From contig NZ_NIUB01000003.1 of assembly GCF_002197815.1 (NCBI RefSeq), positions 141,502 through 205,501 of the forward strand: a DNA stretch of 64,000 bases, in the 5' to 3' direction. The notes under the pieces are model-generated. The model was not told the origin of the DNA. It searched no databases and saw only the letters and a list, made by a program, of their open reading frames with translations. The translations under genes and the position numbers were made by a program. Source of the DNA: Pseudomonas oleovorans subsp. oleovorans. Lineage in GTDB: Bacteria; Pseudomonadota; Gammaproteobacteria; Pseudomonadales; Pseudomonadaceae. Below are positions 51,625-63,876 of this stretch, piece after piece (positions within the stretch are counted from its first letter, which is position 1; every line of letters starts with the position of its first letter).

Positions 51625-52830
51625 TTAAGCCGAAGCGGCACCGATCACCAAATTCCCCGACGGCGCCAGCCCGTCGATGTAGTCCGACCACGCCTGCAAC
51701 ATCTCTCGCCTTTGCTCGGCGTACTCCGCCCGATTGTAGACGCCGCGCACGCCGCCGATGGTGTGGTTCAGCGCCTTTTCCACCACATCCGAAGGCCAGC
51801 CCTGCTCATGCAACAAGGTCGAAGCAGTGCGCCGAAGGTCATGGATGGTGAAGGCGGGAATCTCCTGCCCCTGCAATGACACCTTCAGTGCCTGGTTCAG
51901 CGCGTTGCTGGCGAAGGGCTTGGCCAGGGTGCCACGCCCTGGCAGCACCCAGACGCTGCTGCTGGCCAGCGGCTTGAGTTCCTTGAACAGTGTCTGCGCC
52001 TGGATGGACAGGTAGACGATGTGCGGTTTGCCGGTCTTGGAGTTCTCAACCGGGATGTGCCATTCGCCTTCGTCCAGATGCACGTCCTTCCACTGCGCCA
52101 GCATCAGCTCGGACTTGCGCACCAGCGTCATCAGGATCAACTGGAAGGCGATCTTGAACTGGCGGCGGATGTTGGAGGTCTGCATGGCGCGCAGGAACAG
52201 CTTGATTTCTTCCGGTGTCAGTGCCCGATCACGAGCGACTGAACGGTAGACGTGCCGCATCGGCAAGGCCATCACCGGGTTGGACTGTACCAGCCCGCAG
52301 GTCAGCGCGTAGTCGAACATGCGCTTGAGCAGGCCACGCACCTGACCAGCAGCGGCGTCGAAGCCTTGTTCTTTCTTGCGCCAGATGACGCCGCGCACGT
52401 CCTCGGCGGTAATGTCCCGGACCGGCTTGCTGCCGATGTGGGGCAGGATGTCCTTTTCTAGGTAGCGGCGCGGCATGGTCACGTCCTTGCGGTCGCGTGA
52501 CTGGATATCCTTGAAGAAGCGTTCGGCGAAGTTGGCCACGGTGGCGTCTTCTGCACCAGCCACCTTGGCTTGCTGTTTCTTCTTTGCTGGCGATTCGCCC
52601 ATTGCTACTTGCTGGGCCGCCTCATCCCGTTTCAGGCGAGCATTCTTCAGAGTCAGCGCGGGGTATTTGCCCAGCGTCAGCTTCTCGTACTTGCCATTCA
52701 GGCGGTAGCGGTAACGCCAGACGATGCCCCCGGTCGGGAAGACTTCCACATGAAGCCCCCGATCGTCGGTGACCGTGTAGGTCTTGTCTCTGGGCTTGAG
52801 CGCCTTGAGTGCGTTGTCGGTCAGTGCCAT
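51625..52830 (-). CDS. P4-type tyrosine recombinase (island integrase)
   Basis: A 401-residue integrase with the N-terminal DUF4102 arm-binding domain (ALTDNALKALKPRDKTYTV), a core-binding domain and a catalytic domain. Catalytic residues are visible: Arg in TLVRKSELMLAQW, His-x-x-Arg in IHDLRRTASTLLH (about 322), and Tyr in GVYNRAEYAEQRREML (about 362). It lies at the island end nearest mnmE and is almost certainly the enzyme that recognises the mnmE 3' end. Confidence 0.93.
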   Translation of the reverse strand: MALTDNALKALKPRDKTYTVTDDRGLHVEVFPTGGIVWRYRYRLNGKYEKLTLGKYPALTLKNARLKRDEAAQQVAMGESPAKKKQQAKVAGAEDATVANFAERFFKDIQSRDRKDVTMPRRYLEKDILPHIGSKPVRDITAEDVRGVIWRKKEQGFDAAAGQVRGLLKRMFDYALTCGLVQSNPVMALPMRHVYRSVARDRALTPEEIKLFLRAMQTSNIRRQFKIAFQLILMTLVRKSELMLAQWKDVHLDEGEWHIPVENSKTGKPHIVYLSIQAQTLFKELKPLASSSVWVLPGRGTLAKPFASNALNQALKVSLQGQEIPAFTIHDLRRTASTLLHEQGWPSDVVEKALNHTIGGVRGVYNRAEYAEQRREMLQAWSDYIDGLAPSGNLVIGAASA

Positions 52831-52844
52831 CTCATCCTCCGTAT

Positions 52845-52898
52845 GTCCAAGTAGAGGGAAGAAAGCAATAAACCCGCTACTTGGAACTAAACTTGGAC
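52845..52898. repeat. Inverted CTTGGAC repeats upstream of the integrase
   Basis: GTCCAAGTAG (52845-52854) and CTACTTGG (52877-52884), followed by ACTTGGACAT (52891-52900), form inverted and direct repeats in the 184-bp gap between integrase and attachment site. Likely integrase arm sites or promoter control. A separate palindrome ATGGACGTCCAT lies near 52992. No gene is seen in 52831-53013. Confidence 0.45.
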
Positions 52899-53013
52899 AT
52901 AAAAGTGAGTGGCTTTGACTGTATCACCGAATCACTCAGTAGACAAAAATCCCTTTATTTATGCGGATTACAGGCGTATCAGCAGACATCAATGGACGTC
53001 CATGGACCCCACC

Positions 53014-54381
53014 TCACTTCCCGATGCAGAAGCTGGAGAAGATCCGCCCCAGCAGGTCGTCGCTGCTGAAGGCGCCGGTGATCTCGCCCAATGCCTGCTG
53101 GGCCATGCGTAGATCCTCGGCCAGCAGTTCGCCGGCGCCCATCAGAGTGAGCTGGTTGCGGCCGTGCTCAAGGTACTGCTGCGCCTTCAGCAACGCTTCG
53201 AGGTGGCGCCGCCGAGCGCTGAAGCCGCTCTCTGCGGTCTGTTGATAACCCATGCAGGCCTTCAGGTGCTCGCGCAGCAGATCGAGGCCATCGGTAGATT
53301 TGGCCGACAGGCTGAGTGTGACGTGGCCATCGGCACTGGTTTGCAGCGCTACCGCTTCGCCGGAAAGGTCGGCCTTGTTGCGGATCAGGGTGACCCGTGC
53401 TGGATCCGGACGCTGCTCCAGAAACTCTGGCCAGAGAGCAAAGGGTTCGGCGGCTTCCGGCGCAGTGGAGTCCACTACCAGTAGTACGCGATCGGCCTCG
53501 CCGATGGCCTTGAGCGCACGCTCCACACCGATGCGCTCGACCTGATCGTCGGTATCACGCAGACCCGCTGTATCGACCACGTGCAGGGGCATGCCGTCGA
53601 TATGGATATGTTCGCGCAAGACGTCGCGGGTGGTACCGGCGATATCAGTGACGATAGCGGCTTCACGCCCAGCCAGGGCATTGAGCAGGCTGGACTTGCC
53701 GGCATTGGGTCGGCCGGCTATGACCACGGTCATACCGTCGCGCAGCAGGGCGCCCTGGCCCGCTTCGCGCAATACTGTGGATAAGTCTGTACGCACGCTG
53801 TCGAGCTGGCTCAGCACATGGCCATCGGCGAGAAAGTCGATCTCTTCTTCGGGAAAATCAATGGCGGCTTCGACGTATATGCGTAGCTGGATCAAAGACT
53901 CGGTCAGTGCATGCACGCGTTTGGAGAACTCGCCCTGCAGCGAACGCAGGGCATTGCGTGCGGCCTGTTCGGAGCTGGCTTCGATCAGATCGGCGATGGC
54001 CTCGGCCTGAGCCAGGTCGAGCTTGTCATTGAGGAAGGCGCGTTCGCTGAACTCACCAGGTCGCGCCAGGCGTGCCCCCAGCGCCATGCAGCGGCGCAGC
54101 AGCAGATCGAGCACCACCGGGCCACCGTGGCCTTGAAGTTCCAGTACGTCTTCACCAGTGAAGGAGTTGGGGCCAGGAAAGTAGATGGCCAGACCTTCAT
54201 CCAGCGTCAGCTCGCTCTCGCCATAGAACGGCCCGTGATGAGCGAAGCGCGGCTTCAACTCGCGTCGGCAAATGGCCTTAGCCAATTGACCTGCAAGAGG
54301 ACCGGATACCCGCACGATGCCCACACCACCCCGACCCTGGGCAGTGGCGACGGCGGCAATGGTGTCTCGGGCATGGCTCAT
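53014..54381 (-). CDS. mnmE: tRNA modification GTPase MnmE (TrmE)
   Basis: MnmE works with MnmG on U34 of tRNAs. The 455 residues are full length: N-terminal tetrahydrofolate-binding domain ([21 protein letters not shown]), helical domain, inserted G domain with [14 protein letters not shown] near residue 223 and NKAD near 337, and the invariant C-terminal FCIGK with its catalytic cysteine. Although the island is integrated in this 3' end, the coding sequence is intact because the attachment site supplies the last codons. A perfect DnaA 9-mer lies at 53776-53784. Confidence 0.98.
   Translation of the reverse strand: MSHARDTIAAVATAQGRGGVGIVRVSGPLAGQLAKAICRRELKPRFAHHGPFYGESELTLDEGLAIYFPGPNSFTGEDVLELQGHGGPVVLDLLLRRCMALGARLARPGEFSERAFLNDKLDLAQAEAIADLIEASSEQAARNALRSLQGEFSKRVHALTESLIQLRIYVEAAIDFPEEEIDFLADGHVLSQLDSVRTDLSTVLREAGQGALLRDGMTVVIAGRPNAGKSSLLNALAGREAAIVTDIAGTTRDVLREHIHIDGMPLHVVDTAGLRDTDDQVERIGVERALKAIGEADRVLLVVDSTAPEAAEPFALWPEFLEQRPDPARVTLIRNKADLSGEAVALQTSADGHVTLSLSAKSTDGLDLLREHLKACMGYQQTAESGFSARRRHLEALLKAQQYLEHGRNQLTLMGAGELLAEDLRMAQQALGEITGAFSSDDLLGRIFSSFCIGK
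53015..53032 (+). repeat. Right attachment-site copy inside the mnmE 3' end
   Basis: CACTTCCCGATGCAGAAG encodes, on the minus strand, the closing FCIGK residues and part of the stop of mnmE. It pairs with the copy at 28333-28350. Confidence 0.85.
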
Positions 54382-54464
54382 GGCGGTTTACTCGATGCGT
54401 ACGGCTGAATATGGGAGCGAGGGGGAAGCCTGATTCTCTGCTTGCGAAGCTTGTGGATGCAGCG

Positions 54465-54492
54465 ATTCGCGAGCAGAGCTCGCTCCTACGAT
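54465..54492. repeat. REP-type repeat upstream of mnmE
   Basis: GATTCGCGAGCAGAGCTCGC followed by TCCTACG is a single REP unit in the 177-bp gap between yidC and mnmE. Confidence 0.55.
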
Positions 54493-54507
54493 AAATGCTT
54501 GGATAGC

Positions 54508-54532
54508 AAAACGCCCCAATCATGGGGCGTTT
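54508..54532 (-). terminator. Terminator after yidC
   Basis: AAACGCCCCA and TGGGGCGTTT form a 10-bp stem with a short loop about 27 bp past the yidC stop; on the minus strand TTTGC follows. It isolates the rpmH-rnpA-yidD-yidC unit from mnmE. Confidence 0.8.
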
Positions 54533-54558
54533 GCTTGATGCTTGGAAGCCTTGGCGAA

Positions 54559-56304
54559 TCAGGCGTTGGCCGTTTTCGCTGCCGCTTCGATCTTGCGCGT
54601 AATGTACCACTGCTGGGCGATGGACAGGATGTTGTTGACCACCCAGTACAGCACCAGACCAGCCGGGAACCACAGGAAGAAAAAGGTGAAGATGATCGGC
54701 ATCAGCTTCAGCACGCGGGCCTGCATGGGGTCCGGCGGCGTCGGGTTGAGCTGCTGCTGGATGAACATGGTCGCGCCCATGATGATCGGCAGGATGAAGA
54801 ACGGATCCTTGATCGACAGGTCGGTGATCCACAGCAGCCAGGGCGCCTGACGCATCTCGACCGATTCCAGCAGTACCCAGTACAGGGCGAGGAATACCGG
54901 CATCTGCACCAGGATCGGTAAGCAGCCGCCCAGCGGGTTGATCTTCTCCTTCTTGTACAGCTCCATCATCGCCTGGGACATCTTCTGGCGGTCGTCGCCG
55001 AACTGCTCCTTCAGCGCCTGCAGTTTCGGCGATACGGCGCGCATACGCGCCATGGAGCGGTAGCTGGCAGCCGACAGCGGGAAGAAGATCAGCTTGATGA
55101 TGATGGTCAGGACAATGATCGACCAACCCCAGTTGCCGAGCACGCTGTGGATCGCTTCCAGCAGCCAGAAGATCGGCTGCGCCAGGAACCACAGGAAGCC
55201 GTAGTCGACGGTCAGTTCCAGACCCGGCGACAGGGTGGCCAGGTGCTCCTGCAGCTTGGGACCGGCATAGAGGATCGCGCCAGTTTCGCCCTGCGCGCCG
55301 GCTGCGACCTGCACGGACGGGCCGGTAAAGCCGACGATGTAGTTACCCTGGCTGTCCTTGCGGGTCTGTACCAGGTTGGTGCTGTCCTTGCTCGGTACCC
55401 AGGCAGTGACGAAGTAGTGCTGCAGCCAGGCGACCCAGCCGCCCTGTACGGTTTCCTTGAAGGGCTGCTTGTCCATGTCCTTCATCGACACCTTCTTGTA
55501 GGGCTCGTCGGGGGTCCACAGTGCCGCGCCGAGGTAGGTGGCGGTGCCGGTAGCGGTGGTCGAGGACGGGTCGCCGCTGTTGTCGCGCTTGAGCTGGGCG
55601 AACAGGTTACCGCTCCAGGCTTGCTCGCTCTGGTTGTCGATCAGGTAACGCACGTCAACCTGATAGGCGGACGGATCGATGCAGCCAGGCTTCTTCAACT
55701 GTTGCTCACGCGCCGAGCACTGCGGGTTGAGGCCGCGTTTGAAGCTGTAGCGCTTGATGTAGTTGACGCCGTTCTCGCTGAGCTTGAGATCGACCACCAG
55801 GCTGTCCTGGCCTTCGGCCAGCTCGTAGTTCTGCTTCTCGCTGCTCCATAGGGAACGACCGCTGGATTTGTCCGGTGCGTTCGGACCGATCAGGCCGCTC
55901 TGTGCCAGGTAGGTACGCTCGTTGCCGTTATCGAACAGCTGGAACGGAACGTCCGGGCGGTCCTGACGACGCGGGTACTGCGGCAGACGCAGCTGCACGA
56001 TATCGCCACCACGTGGGTCGATGGCCAGGTCCAGCACATCGGTCTTGACGCGAATCAGCTCGTCGCTGACAGCGGCGGTAGGCGCAACGGCAGCAGCAGT
56101 CGGCTCGGCCACGGCAGTGGGAATGTCGTCGCCGCTGGTGCTGGCGGTTGCAGCAGGGGTGTCGGGCAGGGCAGGCGTCGCAGCGGTCGAGGTACTAACC
56201 TCGGCTGGCAGGGCAGCCTGGCCATAGTCCTCGTTCCATTGCAGGACCATGAGGTAGGACACGACTGCCAGGGCGACGATCAGGATCGAACGTTGGATAT
56301 CCAT
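54559..56304 (-). CDS. yidC: Membrane protein insertase YidC
   Basis: YidC inserts and folds inner-membrane proteins, including F0 subunits, with or without Sec. The 581 residues show the N-terminal signal-anchor (SILIVALAVVSYLMVL), a large periplasmic domain (about 60-350) and the conserved C-terminal helices, with GWSIIVLTIIIKLIFFPLS near 375 and LGGCLPILVQMPVFLALYWV near 455. It is the last gene of the rpmH-rnpA-yidD-yidC set. Confidence 0.98.
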   Translation of the reverse strand: MDIQRSILIVALAVVSYLMVLQWNEDYGQAALPAEVSTSTAATPALPDTPAATASTSGDDIPTAVAEPTAAAVAPTAAVSDELIRVKTDVLDLAIDPRGGDIVQLRLPQYPRRQDRPDVPFQLFDNGNERTYLAQSGLIGPNAPDKSSGRSLWSSEKQNYELAEGQDSLVVDLKLSENGVNYIKRYSFKRGLNPQCSAREQQLKKPGCIDPSAYQVDVRYLIDNQSEQAWSGNLFAQLKRDNSGDPSSTTATGTATYLGAALWTPDEPYKKVSMKDMDKQPFKETVQGGWVAWLQHYFVTAWVPSKDSTNLVQTRKDSQGNYIVGFTGPSVQVAAGAQGETGAILYAGPKLQEHLATLSPGLELTVDYGFLWFLAQPIFWLLEAIHSVLGNWGWSIIVLTIIIKLIFFPLSAASYRSMARMRAVSPKLQALKEQFGDDRQKMSQAMMELYKKEKINPLGGCLPILVQMPVFLALYWVLLESVEMRQAPWLLWITDLSIKDPFFILPIIMGATMFIQQQLNPTPPDPMQARVLKLMPIIFTFFFLWFPAGLVLYWVVNNILSIAQQWYITRKIEAAAKTANA

Positions 56305-56306
56305 GA

Positions 56307-56552
56307 TTATTCGGCCATCGAAGGGGAACGGGATGTTTTAACGGGTGGAACTGGATCGAAACCGCCGGCATTCCAGGGGTGACAGCGACCGAGACGGCGC
56401 GCTGTCAGCCAGCCACCACGCAGGAAGCCATGTTGCTCGATGGCTTCGTAGGCATAGCAGGAGCAGCTGGGATAGAAGCGACAATGACTGGCCATCAGCG
56501 GACTGATGGCGTAGCGATACACCTTAATACAGGCTAGAGCCGCTTTACGCAT
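56307..56552 (-). CDS. yidD: Membrane protein insertion efficiency factor YidD
   Basis: An 81-residue YidD protein, with [20 protein letters not shown] and the following [11 protein letters not shown] block with its cysteine/histidine signature. It lies between rnpA and yidC; the start at ATG 56552 overlaps the rnpA stop by 8 bp, the usual arrangement. Its other product feature is an amphipathic N-terminal helix for membrane association. Confidence 0.94.
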   Translation of the reverse strand: MRKAALACIKVYRYAISPLMASHCRFYPSCSCYAYEAIEQHGFLRGGWLTARRLGRCHPWNAGGFDPVPPVKTSRSPSMAE

Positions 56553-56949
56553 GGGGATTGTCGCTTGTCCCGGGGGATAAGTCTGCGTCGCGACTGGGCC
56601 GGCTTCGGGCCAAGCGTTTCCAGAGTTTGCCGAACTGCTGAGCAAGTTCGCTATTCTCCAGATCGCCTAGCCCTTTGCGGGCGACCACCACGATGTCCCA
56701 GCCTGTCAGGTTGTCCTGATTGAGGCGAAAGGACTCGCGGATTTGACGCTTGATGCGGTTGCGCTCGACGGCGAGCTTGACGCTCTTTTTGCCGATCACC
56801 AAACCTAGGCGGGGATGATCAAGCTGGTTATCGCGCGCTAGCAGCAGGACACTTTTGCCCGGAGCTTTACCGCTTGGGGAGTCGAAGACTGCCTTGAATT
56901 GCCGGGGAGTCAGCAGTCGCTTTTCCCGGCCGAAGCCTCGACTCACCAC
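56545..56949 (-). CDS. rnpA: Ribonuclease P protein component RnpA
   Basis: The protein cofactor of RNase P, 134 residues, needed for 5' maturation of tRNAs. The conserved RNR-like motif [19 protein letters not shown] lies near residues 60-78. The N-terminal [20 protein letters not shown] is typical. Two consecutive GTG codons could start it; I use the first. It is co-transcribed with rpmH, 13 bp downstream. Confidence 0.96.
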   Translation of the reverse strand: MVSRGFGREKRLLTPRQFKAVFDSPSGKAPGKSVLLLARDNQLDHPRLGLVIGKKSVKLAVERNRIKRQIRESFRLNQDNLTGWDIVVVARKGLGDLENSELAQQFGKLWKRLARSRPSRDADLSPGTSDNPHA

Positions 56950-56962
56950 CTGTCTGGATTAA

Positions 56963-57097
56963 TTAGACAGCAAGACGCTTGCGGCCCTTGGCGCGACGAC
57001 GCGACAGGACGGCGCGGCCGTTCTTGGTGGCCATACGGGCACGGAAACCGTGGGTGCGAGCGCGCTTGATGGTGCTGGGTTGGAAAGTGCGTTTCAT
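56963..57097 (-). CDS. rpmH: 50S ribosomal protein L34
   Basis: Forty-four codons read [18 protein letters not shown] at the start and [12 protein letters not shown] at the end, the full highly basic L34 sequence. It lies directly upstream of rnpA in the conserved order and is transcribed away from dnaA across the origin. Confidence 0.97.
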
Positions 57098-57156
57098 GGT
57101 GCGTTACCTGGGTGATCGACTAGGGTCGGTATGACCCCGGTTTTAAGAGACCGGCA

Positions 57157-57185
57157 ATTCTAGAGAAAGCCACGCTGCAGGTCAA
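57157..57185 (-). promoter_or_regulatory. Sigma70-type promoter of rpmH-rnpA-yidD-yidC
   Basis: On the minus strand TTGACC (57185-57180) is followed after 17 bases by TAGAAT (57162-57157), about 60 bp before the rpmH ATG. Both boxes are close to consensus. Confidence 0.75.
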
Positions 57186-57194
57186 TTTCCAACC

Positions 57195-57560
57195 AACCTT
57201 ATTCGCTAGATAGAAATAGAAAGAAGGAAAAGGGTTTAAAGCTCTTTTTCTATGTTTATGTTGAATGGTGCTGTCGGCGTCTGTGGACAACCCTTTGGCT
57301 GCTGCGCGCTGCTTGCTCTTCCGGCGATGATAAGTCTGTCCAAAAGGCGTGGTTCGTCTGTGCGTGTCCTGCAGACAGCCTGAGGATAGAATGCCGTGTT
57401 ACCCACAGCAGGGTTATCCGCACGTTCATCCCCAGGCTTTTACAGAAGCTTATGGGGGGCTTATCCACAATGCTTACGCAGCTACTGATAAATCTGATGA
57501 ATGGAACTAAGGCTTTGATTTTACTTGGCCATCTAGTCCCTGTTGTGTGGATAACTCGGT
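57195..57560. other. oriC: Chromosomal origin oriC (rpmH-dnaA interval)
   Basis: An AT-rich tract (about 57195-57262; AATAGAAAGAA, TTTAAAGCTC, TATGTTTATGT) is followed by five DnaA boxes. These are TGTGGACAA (57282-57290), TTACCCACA (57399-57407), TTATCCGCA (57414-57422), TTATCCACA (57461-57469, perfect) and TGTGGATAA (57546-57554, perfect). Position between rpmH and dnaA is the established Pseudomonas origin. TACAAT at 57571-57576 may be the dnaA -10. Confidence 0.88.
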
Positions 57561-57617
57561 CGTTGGCCGGTACAATGGCGGCTGTTTTTGCATCGCCGCC
57601 TGGATAGGGGATAGTCA

Positions 57618-59108
57618 GTGTCAGTGGAACTATGGCAGCAATGCGTCGAGCTTTTGCGCGACGAGTTGCCGGCCCAGCAATTCAACACTTGGATCCGTCC
57701 TCTGCAGGTTGAAGCCGAAGGCGACGAGCTGCGCGTGTATGCGCCGAATCGTTTCGTACTCGATTGGGTCAACGAGAAGTACCTGGGCCGTTTGCTCGAG
57801 TTGCTCGGTGAGCGCGCTGGCGGTCTGGTTCCTGCGCTTTCCTTATTAATAGGCAGCAAGCGTGCAGCGACTGCCCGTGTCGCGCCAACGGCCCCTTTGC
57901 CTGCTGCTGCGCGTGCCGCTCAGGTTCAGGCCGCCGCATCCGTCAGCAAGCCGGTGCCGCCGCCTGCACAGCAGGAGCCGTCGCGTGCCAGCTTCGACTC
58001 CATGGGCGGAGCCGCGCCACAACCGCCGACCCCCGCGGTGGCGCCACGCACCGAACGTACCGTACAGGTCGAAGGTGGCCTCAAGCACACCAGCTATCTC
58101 AACCGCACCTTTACCTTCGATAACTTCGTCGAGGGTAAGTCGAACCAGTTGGCGCGCGCTGCAGCCTGGCAGGTAGCGGACAATCCTAAGCACGGTTACA
58201 ACCCGCTGTTCCTGTATGGCGGCGTTGGCTTGGGCAAGACTCACCTGATGCATGCTGTGGGTAATCACCTGCTGGCGAAGAACCCCAACGCCAAGGTTGT
58301 GTACCTGCACTCCGAGCGCTTCGTCGCCGATATGGTCAAGGCGTTGCAGCTCAACGCCATCAACGAATTCAAACGCTTCTACCGCTCGGTCGATGCGCTG
58401 CTGATCGACGACATCCAGTTCTTTGCCAAGAAGGAGCGCTCCCAGGAGGAGTTCTTCCACACCTTCAACGCGCTGCTCGAAGGGGGTCAGCAGGTGATTC
58501 TCACCAGCGACCGCTACCCGAAAGAGATCGAAGGCCTGGAAGAGCGACTGAAATCGCGCTTCGGCTGGGGCCTGACCGTGGCCGTCGAGCCACCGGAACT
58601 GGAAACCCGCGTGGCGATCCTGATGAAGAAGGCCGACCAGGCCAAGGTCGATCTGCCGCACGATGCGGCGTTCTTCATCGCTCAGCGCATTCGCTCCAAT
58701 GTGCGCGAACTGGAAGGCGCGCTGAAGCGTGTGATCGCCCACTCGCACTTCATGGGCCGCGACATCACCATCGAGCTGATCCGTGAGTCGCTCAAGGATC
58801 TGCTGGCCCTGCAGGACAAGCTGGTCAGCATCGATAATATTCAGCGCACCACCGCTGAGTACTACAAGATCAAGATCACCGATTTGCTTTCCAAGCGCCG
58901 TTCGCGCTCGATCGCCCGGCCGCGTCAGGTGGCTATGGCATTGTCGAAGGAACTGACCAATCACAGCCTGCCGGAAATCGGTGTGGCCTTCGGCGGCCGC
59001 GATCACACCACGGTGTTGCATGCATGCCGTAAGATTGCTGAACTTAGGGGATCCGACGCGGACATCCGCGAGGACTATAAGAACCTGCTGCGCACCCTGA
59101 CTACCTGA
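57618..59108 (+). CDS. dnaA: Chromosomal replication initiator DnaA
   Basis: DnaA binds the boxes upstream and opens the origin. The 496 residues start at GTG 57618 ([18 protein letters not shown]). A proline/alanine-rich linker (about 85-150) follows. The AAA+ domain has [20 protein letters not shown] near residue 195 and [19 protein letters not shown] near 257. The DNA-binding helix-turn-helix signature [20 protein letters not shown] lies near 453. It starts the dnaA-dnaN-recF-gyrB set. Confidence 0.98.
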   Translation: MSVELWQQCVELLRDELPAQQFNTWIRPLQVEAEGDELRVYAPNRFVLDWVNEKYLGRLLELLGERAGGLVPALSLLIGSKRAATARVAPTAPLPAAARAAQVQAAASVSKPVPPPAQQEPSRASFDSMGGAAPQPPTPAVAPRTERTVQVEGGLKHTSYLNRTFTFDNFVEGKSNQLARAAAWQVADNPKHGYNPLFLYGGVGLGKTHLMHAVGNHLLAKNPNAKVVYLHSERFVADMVKALQLNAINEFKRFYRSVDALLIDDIQFFAKKERSQEEFFHTFNALLEGGQQVILTSDRYPKEIEGLEERLKSRFGWGLTVAVEPPELETRVAILMKKADQAKVDLPHDAAFFIAQRIRSNVRELEGALKRVIAHSHFMGRDITIELIRESLKDLLALQDKLVSIDNIQRTTAEYYKIKITDLLSKRRSRSIARPRQVAMALSKELTNHSLPEIGVAFGGRDHTTVLHACRKIAELRGSDADIREDYKNLLRTLTT

Positions 59109-59146
59109 TCAAATCAATGCAGCTCCACGAGGCAAGGGACTAGACC

Positions 59147-60249
59147 ATGCATTTCACTATTCAACGCGAAGCCCTGTTGAAACCCCTGCAACTGGTCGCC
59201 GGTGTCGTGGAACGACGCCAGACGCTGCCGGTTCTGTCTAACGTCCTGCTGGTGGTCGAAGGCCAGCAGCTGTCGCTGACCGGTACCGACCTCGAGGTCG
59301 AACTGGTTGGCCGCGTCACACTCGAAGATGCCGCCGAACCGGGTGAGATCACCGTGCCGGCGCGCAAGCTGATGGATATCTGCAAGAGCCTGCCGAGCGA
59401 CGCGCTGATTGACATTCGCGTCGACGAGCAGAAGTTGCTGGTCAAGGCCGGGCGCAGCCGGTTCACCCTGTCGACTCTGCCGGCCAACGACTTCCCTACC
59501 GTCGAGGAAGGCCCAGGCTCGCTGACCTTCAATCTGCCGCAAGCCAAGCTGCGTCGTTTGATCGAAGGCACCAGCTTCGCCATGGCCCAGCAGGATGTGC
59601 GCTACTACCTCAACGGCATGCTCCTGGAAGTACAGAGCGGTCTGCTGCGAGCGGTCGCTACCGACGGTCACCGTCTGGCCATGTGCTCCATGGAAGCGGT
59701 CATCCAGCAGGAAGGCAAGCATCAGGTCATCGTGCCGCGCAAAGGTATTCTCGAACTGGCTCGCCTGCTCACCGAACAGGACGCCGAAGTCGCCATCGTT
59801 CTCGGTCAGCATCACATCCGTGCCAACACCGGCGAGTTCACCTTCACCTCGAAACTGGTCGACGGCAAGTTCCCGGATTACGAGCGCGTGCTGCCGCGTG
59901 GTGGTGACAAACTGGTGCTGGCGGATCGTCAGGGCTTGCGCGAAGCCTTCAGCCGCACCGCGATTCTGTCCAACGAGAAATACCGTGGCATTCGCCTGAC
60001 CCTGGCATCTGGTCTGCTGAAGATTCAAGCCAACAACCCTGAGCAGGAAGAGGCCGAGGAAGAGATCGTTGTCGACTATGCGGGCAGCGGCCTGGAGATC
60101 GGTTTCAACGTCAGTTATCTGCTGGATGTGCTGGGCGTGATGGGCACCGAGCAGGTGCGCTTGATCCTCTCCGACTCCAACAGCAGTGCCCTGCTGCAGG
60201 AAGCCGACAACGACGATTCTGCCTACGTTGTCATGCCGATGCGTCTTTA

Positions 60250-60250
<1 letters not shown>
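59147..60250 (+). CDS. dnaN: DNA polymerase III beta sliding clamp
   Basis: The 367-residue clamp holds polymerase III on DNA as a dimeric ring. [20 protein letters not shown] is the family N-terminus. ATDGHRLA near residue 172 and the C-terminal VVMPMRL are conserved clamp features. It lies 38 bp after dnaA; its stop overlaps the recF start (TAATG). Confidence 0.98.
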
Positions 60251-63778
<3,528 letters not shown>

Positions 63779-63846
63779 TCATTTATCGACGGGCAGATAA
63801 ATTGTCATGTTTGTGCAAGTTATTGTCATGACAATTTCTGTCACTA

Positions 63847-63870
63847 CCCCGGCCTAGAGCCGGGGTTTTT
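63847..63870 (+). terminator. Rho-independent terminator after gyrB
   Basis: CCCCGGC and GCCGGGG form a 7-bp stem with a five-base loop, followed by TTTTTCTTT. An earlier inverted repeat AAATTGTCATG/CATGACAATTT (63799-63809, 63827-63837) lies between the stop and this hairpin. Confidence 0.93.
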
Positions 63871-63876
63871 CTTTGG

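Larger units (their letters stand above)
28333..53032. mobile_element. 24.7-kb integrative island in the 3' end of mnmE, carrying a defence-type operon
   Basis: It is bounded by 18-bp near-identical direct repeats, one of which is the mnmE 3' end, with a P4-type integrase next to that end. The 3' end of mnmE (trmE/thdF) is an established integration site, used for example by SGI1. Inside are an integrative-element replication protein and an integrase-domain protein on the plus strand and eight co-directional minus-strand genes. No conjugation or relaxase genes are seen, so it is a mobilisable or stranded element rather than a complete ICE. None of the perfect DnaA 9-mers I found lie in it. 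Confidence 0.88.

Noticed and set aside
53014..54381. Possible disruption of mnmE by the island
   Set aside because: The attachment site restores the final FCIGK codons and the stop, so the gene is intact.
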